Assembly (NCBI GenBank): GCA_037126765.1
Contig: JBBCBC010000026.1
Coordinates: forward strand, 31,543,698 to 31,607,697
DNA from: Stenogyne calaminthoides
Taxonomy: Eukaryota > Streptophyta > Magnoliopsida > Lamiales > Lamiaceae
DNA: 64,000 nt
Direction of reading: 5' to 3'
Position numbers and translations under genes: made by a program. Under the pieces are notes generated by a model, which did no database searches, was not told where the DNA came from, and worked only from the letters and a program-made list of their open reading frames with translations. This document shows positions 31,501-41,465 of the stretch, one piece after another. Within the stretch, counting starts at the first letter, position 1; every line of letters starts with the position of its first letter.

Positions 31501-33889
31501 GGGGGGTTCAGCTGATCTGGAAGCTTCTGATTGACCCATTATTGATTCTTTGGATGATAAATTATTTAGTTGAGCTACATCTTGCCCGGCTAACCGATGC
31601 TGAAATTCATTTTGAACGGTTTGATCTTGTGAGACTCTACCAAAATCATTTTGTTGGTTAGAATGCAACAGCTGATCTGAAGTATGAGTAACTGTTGAAC
31701 TGACATCGTGTAAGCCAGATGGATGAGAGAGAAACTGAGTAGCTCTAGAATGGTCATCCATCGAGTTATGTTGGAAATGACTCTGCATATCGGAGAACTG
31801 GAACGGGTCAGAGACTTGTGATTGCATAACTTCATCACCATGCCCAGACTTCGCCTCAGCAACCATATTTGATGATACCTGGGATTGACCAAAAGTATCA
31901 TTCTTTAACAAAAGCTGGTTTTGAGTTTGCCTTTGTTGGACCTGATTCTGGAGAAGTTGCTGGCGCTGAAACTGGTGAGATGGCGGTTGAAATTGTTGTT
32001 GTGTGAAGTTTTCTCTAACTGAATACTGCGGCTGAAAATTCATATTCTCCGATGGATCAATTGATTGAGACTTCATAGGGGTAGAATGTACATTCGACTG
32101 ACTATTAATCATCAGAGGAGGGTTTGTCTTTGGCATAGACTGCATCGATATCGCATTCAAGCTCTGATTGTTCATCATCGATCCAACAGAGGATACAGGA
32201 GGATACAAGTTCCCAGATCCTGAAGCCTCAGCACCACTAATTCCATATGCATCACCTGTCACATAGAACACTTGGCAGTGAGGAATAATATTAAAAGCCA
32301 TAATGAGATAAATTAAAATTATAGGTCTGTCGCATAGAGAAGAATGCTAGGAGTGTTGAAGAGAAAACAAGAGTACCCTGCATTACTGGTCGCTGATTTT
32401 GGTCAAAGTGTTGATGCAAGGGTTTGGTGGAGTTCCCATACATTGTTCCTGATAGATAGCCATCCGTGGTTCCAGGACCACTAATCATGGACATATTCAT
32501 CCCCATCCCCCCATTTAAGGGCCCGTTTGGTAATCCATAGGACTTCTGCTGCAATGTAGATCTGATTCCACCACCCATGTGTCCTCCAATGTTATGTAAG
32601 ATACGACTATTTTGACCACCTCCACGCAGCTTTTGCTGCATAGGCTGTGATACGTATGAAGATTCACTAGCTGGAAATGCACCAGCATTATTGGATGATT
32701 CCATATTCGAAAATGACTGGTTATTAGCATTGTTATTAACTTCATAATTGTTACTATTATTAAATCCTGGGGTAGGGATCATTTGACTACTCATTCTCTG
32801 TGTATCCATGGATGTTGCCATGTTATTTCCCCCAGAATTGACAGAGAAAGCGGAAGATGACTGCTGATACCCATTAGCCAAAGCTCCTAAAAGAACAAAT
32901 GTGTGAGGAAAGAGTTTAACGGCAAGTCAAAATCAATACCACAGATAAGACTAAAAGCACCATCAGATGAACTAAAAGGATCACCTGGGACATGGCCAGA
33001 AGACCCATTTCCAGTTGGCAAGAAATTACCAGAATTGGCACTACTTGAAGCAATTGTGTTGGAACTATTGTTAACAACAAGCGAGCCATCTAAAGACGGA
33101 TTCCCAGTAACGTTAGAATTTCTAGCTTGTTGCAACCCAGGAGTTGGAATCATAGTACCAGTAGAATGAGAAGAATTTGCATGAGAGAACTGCTGATTAC
33201 TCATAGTAGGTAGGCGTTGAATCAGAATATGCAAACGATGTTCCAAAGTTGCTAGGTTTAAGTACTCATCCTGACAAAAGAGAAATATTACTATGTAAAA
33301 GGCCTTTCCAATACAATGATATGTGTGGCATTTATAAGCACTTCCTACACATTGTAAACATTCTTATACATGCATTATACATGAAAGAGAAACACATGAT
33401 ATTCAAAAGAACAATGTTTATAAGGAACACAAAACATAACACACCGTTGTTTTGGCACTCTTGAACAAAGCCTCTTCTAAACGTTTCACTAAATCCATCA
33501 ATTTCTCCTGGGGGACTTCATGAGATGGTTGATGTCGCTGCATAAGAAAATCCCAGCTGCAAAAGGGAGAACTTGCAACTTTAGCAAACACGACGCATAA
33601 TCTTGAACATTTTTTCCCATATGTTAGTTATCCATAACAATAATCATATTAAAGTCTCTCGTTCGTCAACATAAATAACAAAAATAGAGTCTTACATCTT
33701 TTGTTGCATATATCTGCGTGTTTTAGCATATTCAGGATCTGTATTTGATACAACACGGTGGATACTAGGATTCTGCATCTGGTTAGTCACGTGATTTCCA
33801 TTTTGCTGTGATAGCCCGGGTAACATGGTACCAGCTTGGTTTGGTACCTGACTGGGGAACTGCCCAGAATGGTGGGCTTGCAAATTCAT
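25556..33889 (-). CDS. HAC1: Histone acetyltransferase HAC1-type (plant p300/CBP)
   Basis: Nuclear acetyl-CoA-dependent histone acetyltransferase and coactivator; plant members act in flowering time, ethylene and jasmonate responses. Sixteen coding exons on the minus strand hold one frame: 33696-33889, 33445-33556, 32985-33270, 32377-32886, 30571-32255, 29690-29986, 29321-29599, 28810-28938, 28334-28534, 28104-28246, 27713-28022, 27445-27584, 26699-26777, 26221-26610, 25889-26106, 25556-25667. The product is 1694 aa, the normal length. Order of domains: Gln/Ser-rich N-terminus, TAZ1 (about 639-717, HARRCPAPEGKCQERTC), PHD (about 945-1070), KAT11 catalytic region (about 1122-1400, GYLEYCKKRGFASCYIWACP), ZZ (CTHCC...CKQCKNFRLC), second ZZ (WRCETCPDYDVCSGC) and TAZ2 at the C-terminus (CRKVKGLFRHG). 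The intron after 28334 uses a GC donor (ATTCTG|gcaagt). The start MNLQAHHSGQ matches the family's usual N-terminus. Confidence 0.97.
26879..27362. mobile_element. MITE in a HAC1 intron
   Basis: The left end tactccctctgttcataaca and right end acttattatgaaaagtgagta are imperfect inverted repeats with complementary subterminal words (gtcgttttag / ctaaaacgac). 484 bases, between coding exons 27445-27584 and 26699-26777. Non-coding. Confidence 0.7.
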
Positions 33890-35460
33890 TGCTTATTTAT
33901 AATAAAACCCACTTTAAGTTCACATCTCCTAGAACAAAACAGTCAAGCACCTCATGACAAAATTATAGCCATTTAATCAAAGAGGAAAACAATCATCATT
34001 AATATTTCGCAGTTGCTACTAAACTGCGAAAAGTTTCACTTTCAACTCTAGCATGCTCTCTTACCGCAAAAGGACAAGAACTCACCAACCAAACTAAGGA
34101 GGATCAGGAGAGAGCAGGAAAATGCATATGAACCCATGTGTTTCAAAAGACTTTGCTGATTTCAAGTTTAAGAAGATAAGGGGATTCCTAGAAATAAAAA
34201 AAAGATCCCAATTTTCACCAGTTGCTTTCTTGTCCTAAGTTAACTGAGGAGCCAAGAATAGCTGCTCAGATGGAAGCAATCCCATCTCACATCATTCATA
34301 AAGCATTTTGTTCACGTTATAACTGAAAAATCAATTAAAGGCCCTTCTTGATTGACTGCTCTCAGTAAGAGCTTACTCTTTTTCCTCTCTAGGCTTGCTT
34401 TCTGCCACAGGACTTGCTAAAGTTCACAAATGAAAAATTCAACTATCCCTTTTAATCCTCTTATCTTTCTAAATAGTTTAATAGATGGCAGTTGTCTGAG
34501 GCAGTTAAGTAATTTCAAATTTCTAATCGCCAACAAGAAATTCCGTAGAGTGGATCCACATTGAAAGGTCATGATAAAATCAAATAAAAGCAAAAAGCCT
34601 AAATCCCATTAATCGAATCATGTTCACGAGAGAGGAATCAACGTGATCAGAAACACTTTACAAATAGCATCCATGTAATGTAGGCATGTCCTTAATGGCA
34701 AACTAGATTCTTTCCACTAATTCCCGTTAACCACCTAAAATAAAATGGCATAAATGTAAATCCTGAAAGTTAAGTCTTAGGTAAAGAATCTAACTAATTA
34801 AAGGATCAAATAAACGACAACTTTGATACTCGGAAAAGTGTTTTTCACTTTACTGAGTAGGCAGATGACTGTGTATTTCAAAGCAAAATGACAAGCATTT
34901 GATCTAAAAACTCACACACACACAAACAGATAAGCATACAGTTATTTTCTTTAACAAATTCAACACCTTTCAGCTCTGTCGACATCAAACAAACATTAAA
35001 TCAAATTGCTAATAACTCAGAACTGCCCAGAAGCTTGATCAAGTGCATAACAACATACAAAAAGTGCAATCAACCCACAAGAAAATTTTCTAAGCTCAAT
35101 TAAATTGCACATAAACGATCAAGCTAAAAATAAAAGGAATAATTTAAAAAAAATTCAATTAGGGTTTGATCAAATTGGGGGATTCGAGTTACAGCATCAA
35201 TTTTGATCGAACAAAAATTGGAACTCCAAATTGGGTTAATGTTGATTGCAATTAACATTTAAATCCAATAAAAAAGGGAAAATCAACTGACCCACAAAAA
35301 ACGAATGACGCTGCGCCAAATTGTGAGCGTGATAAATAGAAGCTGGCCTGAACACTTCAGGATATAGAAAAACAAGAGAGAGCACGCGGAATCGAGTCGG
35401 GAGTAAATGGCGGCGCCGAAGACCGAACGGCGTCGTAGGATGTCTCAATGAAGAACGATG
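33890..35460 (-). other. HAC1: 5'UTR and long leader intron of the HAC1-type gene
   Basis: No coding sequence precedes the ATG at 33889. On the minus strand a good acceptor (ctag|gag, near 33930) lies just before the leader that ends at the ATG. A plausible donor (ttttttgt|gggtca, near 35290) follows a GC-rich, G+A-containing first exon (about 35290-35460). A 5'UTR intron of about 1.3 kb is inferred. No other gene was seen. Confidence 0.5.
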
Positions 35461-35810
35461 GTTTGGGGAAGAAAGACGTTGATTTAGGAATGGGTATTTT
35501 TGTTAATTTTGGGAACTAAAGGACGTCATTTTAACATTTCTTTTTTACAATTATCAATTTCAGGTGTTAAAGTATATGTTATAAATCGGATAAAATCTTT
35601 TATGTATCTTACAATTCAGGTGCAATTTTTTATTATGGTATACAATTTATATTCGTACAAATTTGTAATTTAAAAATTCCTTGTAAATTTTAATAATAAA
35701 ATAGACGATGTTACCCTTATATTTATACTCATTTATTCACCTTCTCGCTTCCAAAAAAATTAAATAGAAAAACAAATAAATACTCAAATCAATATCGGCA
35801 AAAAGACAAA

Positions 35811-36073
35811 GTATAGTGTGAACAAGTTTCACGGTGAAACTGGTTAAGGAGTGTGACTTATATTACTAAAGAGTGTGACTTTTTATTGTAAAGGGTGTTA
35901 CGTTTTACTATAAAGAGTATTACTCATAAAAGTGAAGGGTATGATTTATATTATAGCAAAGAGTGTCGTACTGATAACTGAAGGGTGTGACTTATATTAT
36001 TAAAGAGTGTGACTTATATTACTAAAGAATATGTCTGTAAAAAAAAAACTCAGTTTCACAGCATATCAACTCC
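35811..36073 (+). repeat. Short interspersed element with 22-bp internal units (copy B)
   Basis: Begins gtgtgaacaagtttcacggt and ends tttcacagcatatcaactcc. Between lie about nine consecutive units of 22-23 bases on the pattern AAGRGTGTGACTTATATTAC. The fourth unit (aagagtattactcataaaag) and sixth unit (gagtgtcgtactgataactg) are distinctive, and the same variants occur at the same ranks in copy A (9203-9458, opposite strand). Confidence 0.8.
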
Positions 36074-36316
36074 GGTAAAAATGGGATTTTTTCTGATGTC
36101 AGTCACACCAATAATATTAATAGCCAAGTTTTAAATTCTATTTATTTATACATGTTTAGGTCTTTAATTTAGCAATAAATTTGGTGAAAAATGTTAATAT
36201 TCAAATTCAATTTTAGGCTGGTTAGCATTATTATATACTATACGTAGATAGATATGAAGTTAATACTTAATACTTGTAAAATAAATATAATTTTATATTT
36301 ATGGTATGTATAAAAA

Positions 36317-36557
36317 TACTACCTCCATCCCGGAAAAATGTGCACACCACCTTTATTATCGAGTTTTTGTGAACGAGTTGTTTATTAGTATTTCAAATGA
36401 TAAAATAATTTTTAAAGAAGGGTATTATATATCTACCTCTCATCTATTGCATTCATCTTTAAAAATTATTTTATCATTTTAAATACTAATAAAAAATTCG
36501 CTCGCAAAAACACGTGAAAACAGTAAACGTGCACGTTTATTTGGGACGGAGAGAGTA
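36317..36557. mobile_element. Stowaway-like MITE
   Basis: The ends tactacctccatcccggaa and atttgggacggagagagta are inverted repeats. The interior gtttattagtatttcaaatg pairs with catttt-aaatactaataaa, so nearly the whole 240-base element is palindromic. Confidence 0.8.
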
Positions 36558-36569
36558 TTTATTATGAGT

Positions 36570-36826
36570 AAGTTTCATGAGAAATTTGTTCACCATAAAA
36601 TTAGTTCCATTTTTGTAGATTTTACCTTTCAGTTATGGCGAATAATATTCTTTTATAATGCAATTCATACTCTTTAGTTATCACTATTAATACTCATATT
36701 GTAATATAAGACATATCTTCTAGTATCACAAGTAATAAGTCATAATATTCAGCGACTAATGACCTTAAATAATATAAGTAATATACAGATTCCTTGCGTG
36801 AAACTTGTTCACCCTAAACTTTGTCA
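36570..36826 (-). repeat. Diverged member of the 22-bp-unit element family (copy C)
   Basis: Carries aagtttcatgagaaatttgt at one end and gcgtgaaacttgttcaccct at the other, and interior words such as tactctttagttatcactat and taatataagacatatcttc that match copy A (9203-9458). It is more eroded than A and B. Confidence 0.6.
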
Positions 36827-36870
36827 TTTATTATTTATGCATGCATATTTACATATCTTTATTAATCTAT

Positions 36871-37064
36871 TACTCCCTCCGTCCGATGAGGACTTGAACA
36901 CTGTAAATGACACGCAAACCAAGTAAAGTGGGTTTTAGTGGAATAAAATAAGGGTGTTGTGAGTGTTATTAATATTATATTTGTTTCCATTTTGGGAATG
37001 TTCAAGTAATGTTGGGACGTCTAAATAAGGCAAGTGTTCAAATAATGTTGAGAGGGAGGGAGTA
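36871..37064. mobile_element. Stowaway-like MITE, inverted copy of the 8924-9133 family
   Basis: The ends tactccctccgtccgatgag and gttgagagggagggagta are inverted repeats. The interior aataagggtgttgtgagtgt and tatttgtttccattttggga are the reverse complement of words in 8924-9133. Confidence 0.85.
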
Positions 37065-37125
37065 TAAGAAAACCTTGAGTAAATAACGAGAACTCAATGA
37101 GAATTCTTATGGGGGTGTAATCTCA

Positions 37126-38190
37126 AAAGTAAAATTTCTTAGGTTAGGTGGGGTGAAATTTGCAAGGACAGAGTTAGTGGGGGTTTGGGGATTAAGGATT
37201 GAGTTGTTTTAATTTAGCATTGATTAAGAAGTAGATTTGGAGATTTCTTAACGAACCAAATAGACCGTGGGTAAAAGTGATCAAATCGAGGAGATGCTTG
37301 ATGTCGGAGTAGTGGAAAGATATTTGTAATGTCTATATAGGTTTAGAATGGGAGGGAATGGAATCTGAAATTAAGAGGGTAGTGGGGAACATAGCAAACA
37401 CGGGGTTTTTTGGTTGATTTGTGAGAGTTTTGGTAGATTATTTAGACTAAGTAACAAAAACAAGTAAAAATTAGTGAAATGGGGCATTGGGTAATGTGGG
37501 GCGAATTTGGGATATGAGGAGATTGAGAACAAGAGAGGAATCTAGTCGTAACAATCTGCTTCATTATATAAACAGGTGCAAGATAGAGCCCTTGAAAGAG
37601 GATATTTGGAGTTGGAATCAAGCTTCGAACGAAATTTTCTCGACGAAGAAGGCCTACACAAGCATGTTCGACCTAGACGAAGAAGAAGATGACACAAATA
37701 GTGACGTACAAATCTTTGCCCCGAAAAGAGTCCAATCAATTGTGTGGAATATGATGAAACAAAGGCTACCGACAAAATATAACTTGGTACGAAAAGATCC
37801 ATCATTCAGGTAAATGACGGTCTACTTTGCACACTTTGTGTAGAAAAGAATGAAGATTCAACTCACTTGTTCTTTGATTGTGGTGTCTCGACAACACTCT
37901 GGTACAATCTCCACAGGTGGGGCAGACGTATCCATGGCTACTCACGTGAATCCTTTCATTCATCTCCTACAACACGAGGCAATGTTCGATTAAACTCTTC
38001 AAGGTAAAATCGCTTTGACTTTATAGATTGACATAGTTTGGTTAATTTGAAAATGAGAAACAAAAATACTTTGAGAACATTATTTGGATTGGATGTGAAG
38101 AAATTATCGAAAGAACTCAAAGCGAGAATTTGGTCTTGGACAATGGCAAAAAAACCCGAAAGCGAAAGATCTTCCTTTTCTAAAGTGACA
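37126..38190 (+). pseudogene. Degenerate LINE (non-LTR retrotransposon) 3' part
   Basis: Translations in more than one frame match the C-terminal part of plant LINE reverse transcriptases. They include an RWGEICKDRVSGGLGIKD motif near 37146-37199, the segment ending APKRVQSIVWNMMKQRLPTK (to about 37780) and a zf-RVT zinc finger (CTLCVEKNEDSTHLFFDC) near 37823-37890. The frame is interrupted by stops and shifts: a stop replaces the usual Trp before the first motif. The AT-rich 3' end trails into 38.2-38.4 kb. No 5' half is present. Confidence 0.75.
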
Positions 38191-39054
38191 ACATAATCTT
38201 AGTAAAGAAATTATGCTTAAATGTGAAGGAAAGCAAAACTGCTTCCTTTTAGTAATAGTGTCCATATGTATTTCTCTCCTCTTCTTTGTACTATGTAAGG
38301 GCAGTGTAACCCTTGTACTATATAATTCATCTATTATACATATAATAATAAATTTTGATATGTACAGTTCTCTTGTTAATTTGACACTATCTAATTCTCA
38401 ATTTTTTTATTTAATATATAGTGTGTTATTATGTTATTTATTTTAAAATCTAATTTATAAATTGTTGGTCCCGGTGCAAACGAGTCTTACACGTGTATGG
38501 GGGGGGAATACACGTGTTCAGTGTTTTTAAAACTTTTTCTTACTGAGGTCAGCTTGGGTCAGATAATCCTGAAGATTAGGTTCTGAGAAGCACAGATCGC
38601 TCTGAGTCAAAGTCTACTGAGACAGTGATCCTGAGCTGCTTTCAGATACCTCAAATAATCCCAACTGAGTCCTGAGTGTCAGAGATCCTGAGTTGCTTGG
38701 ATCAGATAACTAACTTACTGAACCCTCAGAAGAGTAAGTTCAGTTTGGTAACTATCTGTTCTAGCTACTCAGATGTGCGGAATGGTTGGCCCTTTAGTTT
38801 ATACTCGTTTTAAGCTTTGCTGAAAACCTTCCTTTAATGGAATAGTGATTAGGTTGTGATTCAATTACATGCAACTTCCAGTGGATTGATTCCAACTGAA
38901 GTATCAGTGAAAATATGCTTTCAAACTCAGGTCAATGCAACAGTTAAGCACAGATAAAGAAAGCAGTAAACAACACAACAATTTATAGTGGTTCAGAGAC
39001 TCAAGCTCCTACATCCACTCTCTTTGATCTCAGAGAAATTCACTAATCACTTCT

Positions 39055-39267
39055 GAGCTTTCTGACTACCTCGCGTAGTTTACTTACTCAACTCGGCCCT
39101 GAGTTTTCTGACTACTCCACGTAGTTTACTTACTCAACCCGACCTTGAGCTTTCTGACTACCTCCGTAGTTTACTTACTCAAACACAAACAAGCTTTCAG
39201 ACTACCTTTGTAGCTTACTAACTTCTCCTCTAGAGTTTTCTGACTACTCCACGTAGTTTACTAACTC
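39055..39267. repeat. Five tandem ~45-bp units in the solo LTR
   Basis: Units start gagctttctgactacct or a close variant, continue with a gtagtttacttactcaa part, and repeat at about 39055, 39101, 39146, 39190 and 39232. Each contains a short palindrome around gactac...gtagtt. Confidence 0.8.
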
Positions 39268-40009
39268 TTTACAACTCTTCTCACCAACAAACACACTCCA
39301 ACTACCTTCTCAAGGATTTGGGGTTTCTCGGTTGGTTTCCAACTAGGATGAGATATCCTTTACAATGAAGTACAATGCAAAGGGTTAGGATATCTCGACT
39401 AAGCTTTGGATATGTCTTATCAAGCTAGGCTTAGTTTAGTGAGCTCTCTTCAATATAAAAGCACTTGGAAAATTCTAAGTTTTTCGAGTGCTTCAACTTG
39501 CAGTAATAAGTTTGAGCTCTTGAGTTGCGTATAAATTTCCCGTAACCTTACAATGTAGAGGGTCACCAGTATTTATAGGCATACACCAAGGTCACTCTTG
39601 AAAACTATCCGTTGGAGAGATAGCTTCGTGAGTTTCCTCTTATGGTGTGTGAGGAACGACTATATTTAGGGTTTGAAACTCCCTAACACGTTTTAGGTAA
39701 TAGCCTTTCATGTAGCCGGTCTTCACTTTTTGCAGTCTGGAACTTTGTACTTCTGACATCTTTTTCTGCGACTTGTCACTGTCAGTGTCAGTATGGTACA
39801 GTGTTGTCTTCCTCTTTTTGACTTTTGTCTCCAGTTAAAGGTAGACACCTTCAACGGCTCTTTTGGTTACAAACTCTGAGTTTGATATAACCTTAACAAC
39901 ACCGACTTAGTTCCTTTTTATATGCATTTGAATGTCTTGACAAATATCTATTATCTAAGGAATCGCGATCTTACCGATTGCATCCTTGGATGATATATAT
40001 ATTGATGCC

Positions 40010-40410
40010 TCGGAACATTGGGTTTATCTCGAGCATTCATTACATTTATCGAGTCTTGATAATTGCGTGCCATCGATATTCTTGATCTTGATTCTCGATC
40101 TTGACTTGCGTCTTGAGTCTTCGAGTCTTGAGGTCTTCGAGTCTTACGAGTTTTACGAGTCTTTATAGTTTATCTTGACCGATATCTTGAGTCTTCATCT
40201 TTGAGTCTTGATTTTCGATATCATCGAAGTCTTGATATCTCGATTTCTAATCGAGTCTTGATTCTCGATTTTCTCGAAGTCTTGATTCTCGATTTTTAAT
40301 TGAGTCTTGATTCTCGGTTTCTTCTTGAGTCTTGAAACTTCGGTTTCATCTTGAAACTTCGGTTTCTTGAAAACATCTTGAGTTCTTGAGTCTTGAGAAC
40401 CTATCGATCT
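40010..40410. repeat. TCTTGA/TCGA-rich low-complexity tract
   Basis: Words gagtcttgattctcgatt, gagtcttcgagtcttgag and gaaacttcggtttc recur irregularly for about 400 bases. The tract reads open over part of its length on + only because stops are rare in the repeat. Not a gene. Confidence 0.75.
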
Positions 40411-40599
40411 ATATCTGCCGACTATACATTTTGCGAGATAACATCCACGAATACTCTAAAAAGCGAAATCGACTCAACTATCAAGATCATTCTGAACATG
40501 TCATACTCAGGGGTTTTGGGATCTTAATCAAAATCATATATCTTTTATTAAATTCATCTCCCAACATAAATATAATAATATAAATTTCACACCATGAAC

Positions 40600-40984
40600 T
40601 GTTGGGTTGTGGAGACTGAATGCAGCGCAAAGGAGGCGCTCGACCAAGCTCTTTGGTCGAGCAGATATGCACGGTCGAGTGCCCCCCTTTCTAGCGCCCA
40701 GAGGGCCCTCGACCAATGGACGAGCTCGAGCAGATCCGCTCGACCAAGGCCCGTGGTCGAGCGGGATCGGAGGCCTGCGAGCAGATCTGCTCGACCAAGT
40801 CTCATATTTAAACACTTTTGACTCATTGTAATTGTACCACCACATCACTCGAAAATTTAGTAGATCTCCTTGCTTGGTAGTGCCCCCAAACGTAGTCATT
40901 CCTGACGAACTAGGTAACCAAATTGTGTGTTCCTTAATTCGTGTTTCTATTATTTTCTCCATAATTGCTGCTTTAATCCTAACA
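40600..40984 (+). repeat. 5' LTR of the outer copia element
   Basis: Runs from TGTTGGGTTGTGG to AATCCTAACA, 385 bases, directly followed by a primer-binding site. It contains a TATA-like box (catatttaaac, about 40803) and several self-complementary CTCGACCAA/TTGGTCGAG words. The 3' LTR has the same start and end. Confidence 0.92.
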
Positions 40985-40986
40985 AC

Positions 40987-40999
40987 TGGTATCTAGAGC
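40987..40999 (+). other. Primer-binding site of the outer copia element
   Basis: tggtatctagagc lies two bases after the 5' LTR and resembles the tggtatcagagc complement of the initiator tRNA-Met 3' end used by most plant copia elements, with one extra base. Confidence 0.75.
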
Positions 41000-41030
41000 A
41001 TCGGGTTAAAGGGATCTGGTGGGAGCAATT

Positions 41031-41465
41031 ATGATGGCTGAAGGGAAATCGTCTGTAGAGAAGTTTGATGGAACAGATTTCGGATTCTGGAAGTTGCAGA
41101 TCGAGGATTACTTGTATGGTAAAAATCTGTACCAACCTTTAAGCTCTAAACCTGAAGGTATGAAGGACGACAAGTGGAAGTTGCTGGACAGGAAGGCGAT
41201 GAGTGTGGTTCGTCTGTCGTTATCCAGGAACGTCGCCCTACATACGGTGAAAGCAAAAACCACAAAGGAGATGCTTGAGATTTTGACAGAGATGTATGAA
41301 AAACTGTCTACAGCGAACAAGGTTCATCTGATGCGGAGGTTATTCAACCTGAGGATGGCGGAGGATACTGTGGTAGCCAATCATCTCAACGAAATCAATA
41401 TGACGATAGCCCAATTGAGTTCGATTGAGATTGATTTTGATGATGAGATTCAAGCCCTAATTTTG
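41031..41465 (+). pseudogene. Outer copia gag, N-terminal part
   Basis: Begins at an ATG after the primer-binding site. It carries the copia gag features FDGTDFGFWKLQIEDYLYGK and a UBN2-like helical region (about residues 60-140). The frame is cut after DEIQALIL by a solo LTR; the following codons resume at 43314 with LSSLPESW. At least one more defect lies downstream, so no full gag is made. Confidence 0.9.

Larger units (their letters stand above)
35461..37120. other. Intergenic cluster of short non-autonomous elements
   Basis: AT-rich region upstream of the HAC1-type gene. It is packed with four short elements, annotated separately: 35811-36073, 36317-36557, 36570-36826 and 36871-37064. 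No gene. Confidence 0.7.
38463..40566. mobile_element. 2.1-kb solo LTR (TSD TAAAT)
   Basis: Begins TGTTGGTCCC and ends CCCAACA (terminal TGTTGG/CCAACA inverted repeat). It is flanked on both sides by the 5-base direct repeat taaat (38458-38462 and 40567-40571). There is no coding sequence between, so it is read as a solo LTR left by recombination. It contains a five-copy repeat of about 45 bases (39055-39267) and a TCTTGA-rich tract (about 40010-40410). Superfamily not certain; the size and TGTTGG ends fit copia-type elements. Confidence 0.75.

Noticed and set aside
35236..35448. Upstream coding exon of the HAC1-type gene
   Set aside because: No ATG in the frame and no resemblance to the family's N-terminus, which already starts at 33889. 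More likely 5'UTR.
38463..40566. Part of the outer copia element's 5' flank or a second full element
   Set aside because: It has its own TG...CA ends and TAAAT duplication and ends 33 bases before the outer element starts. No internal coding domain is present.
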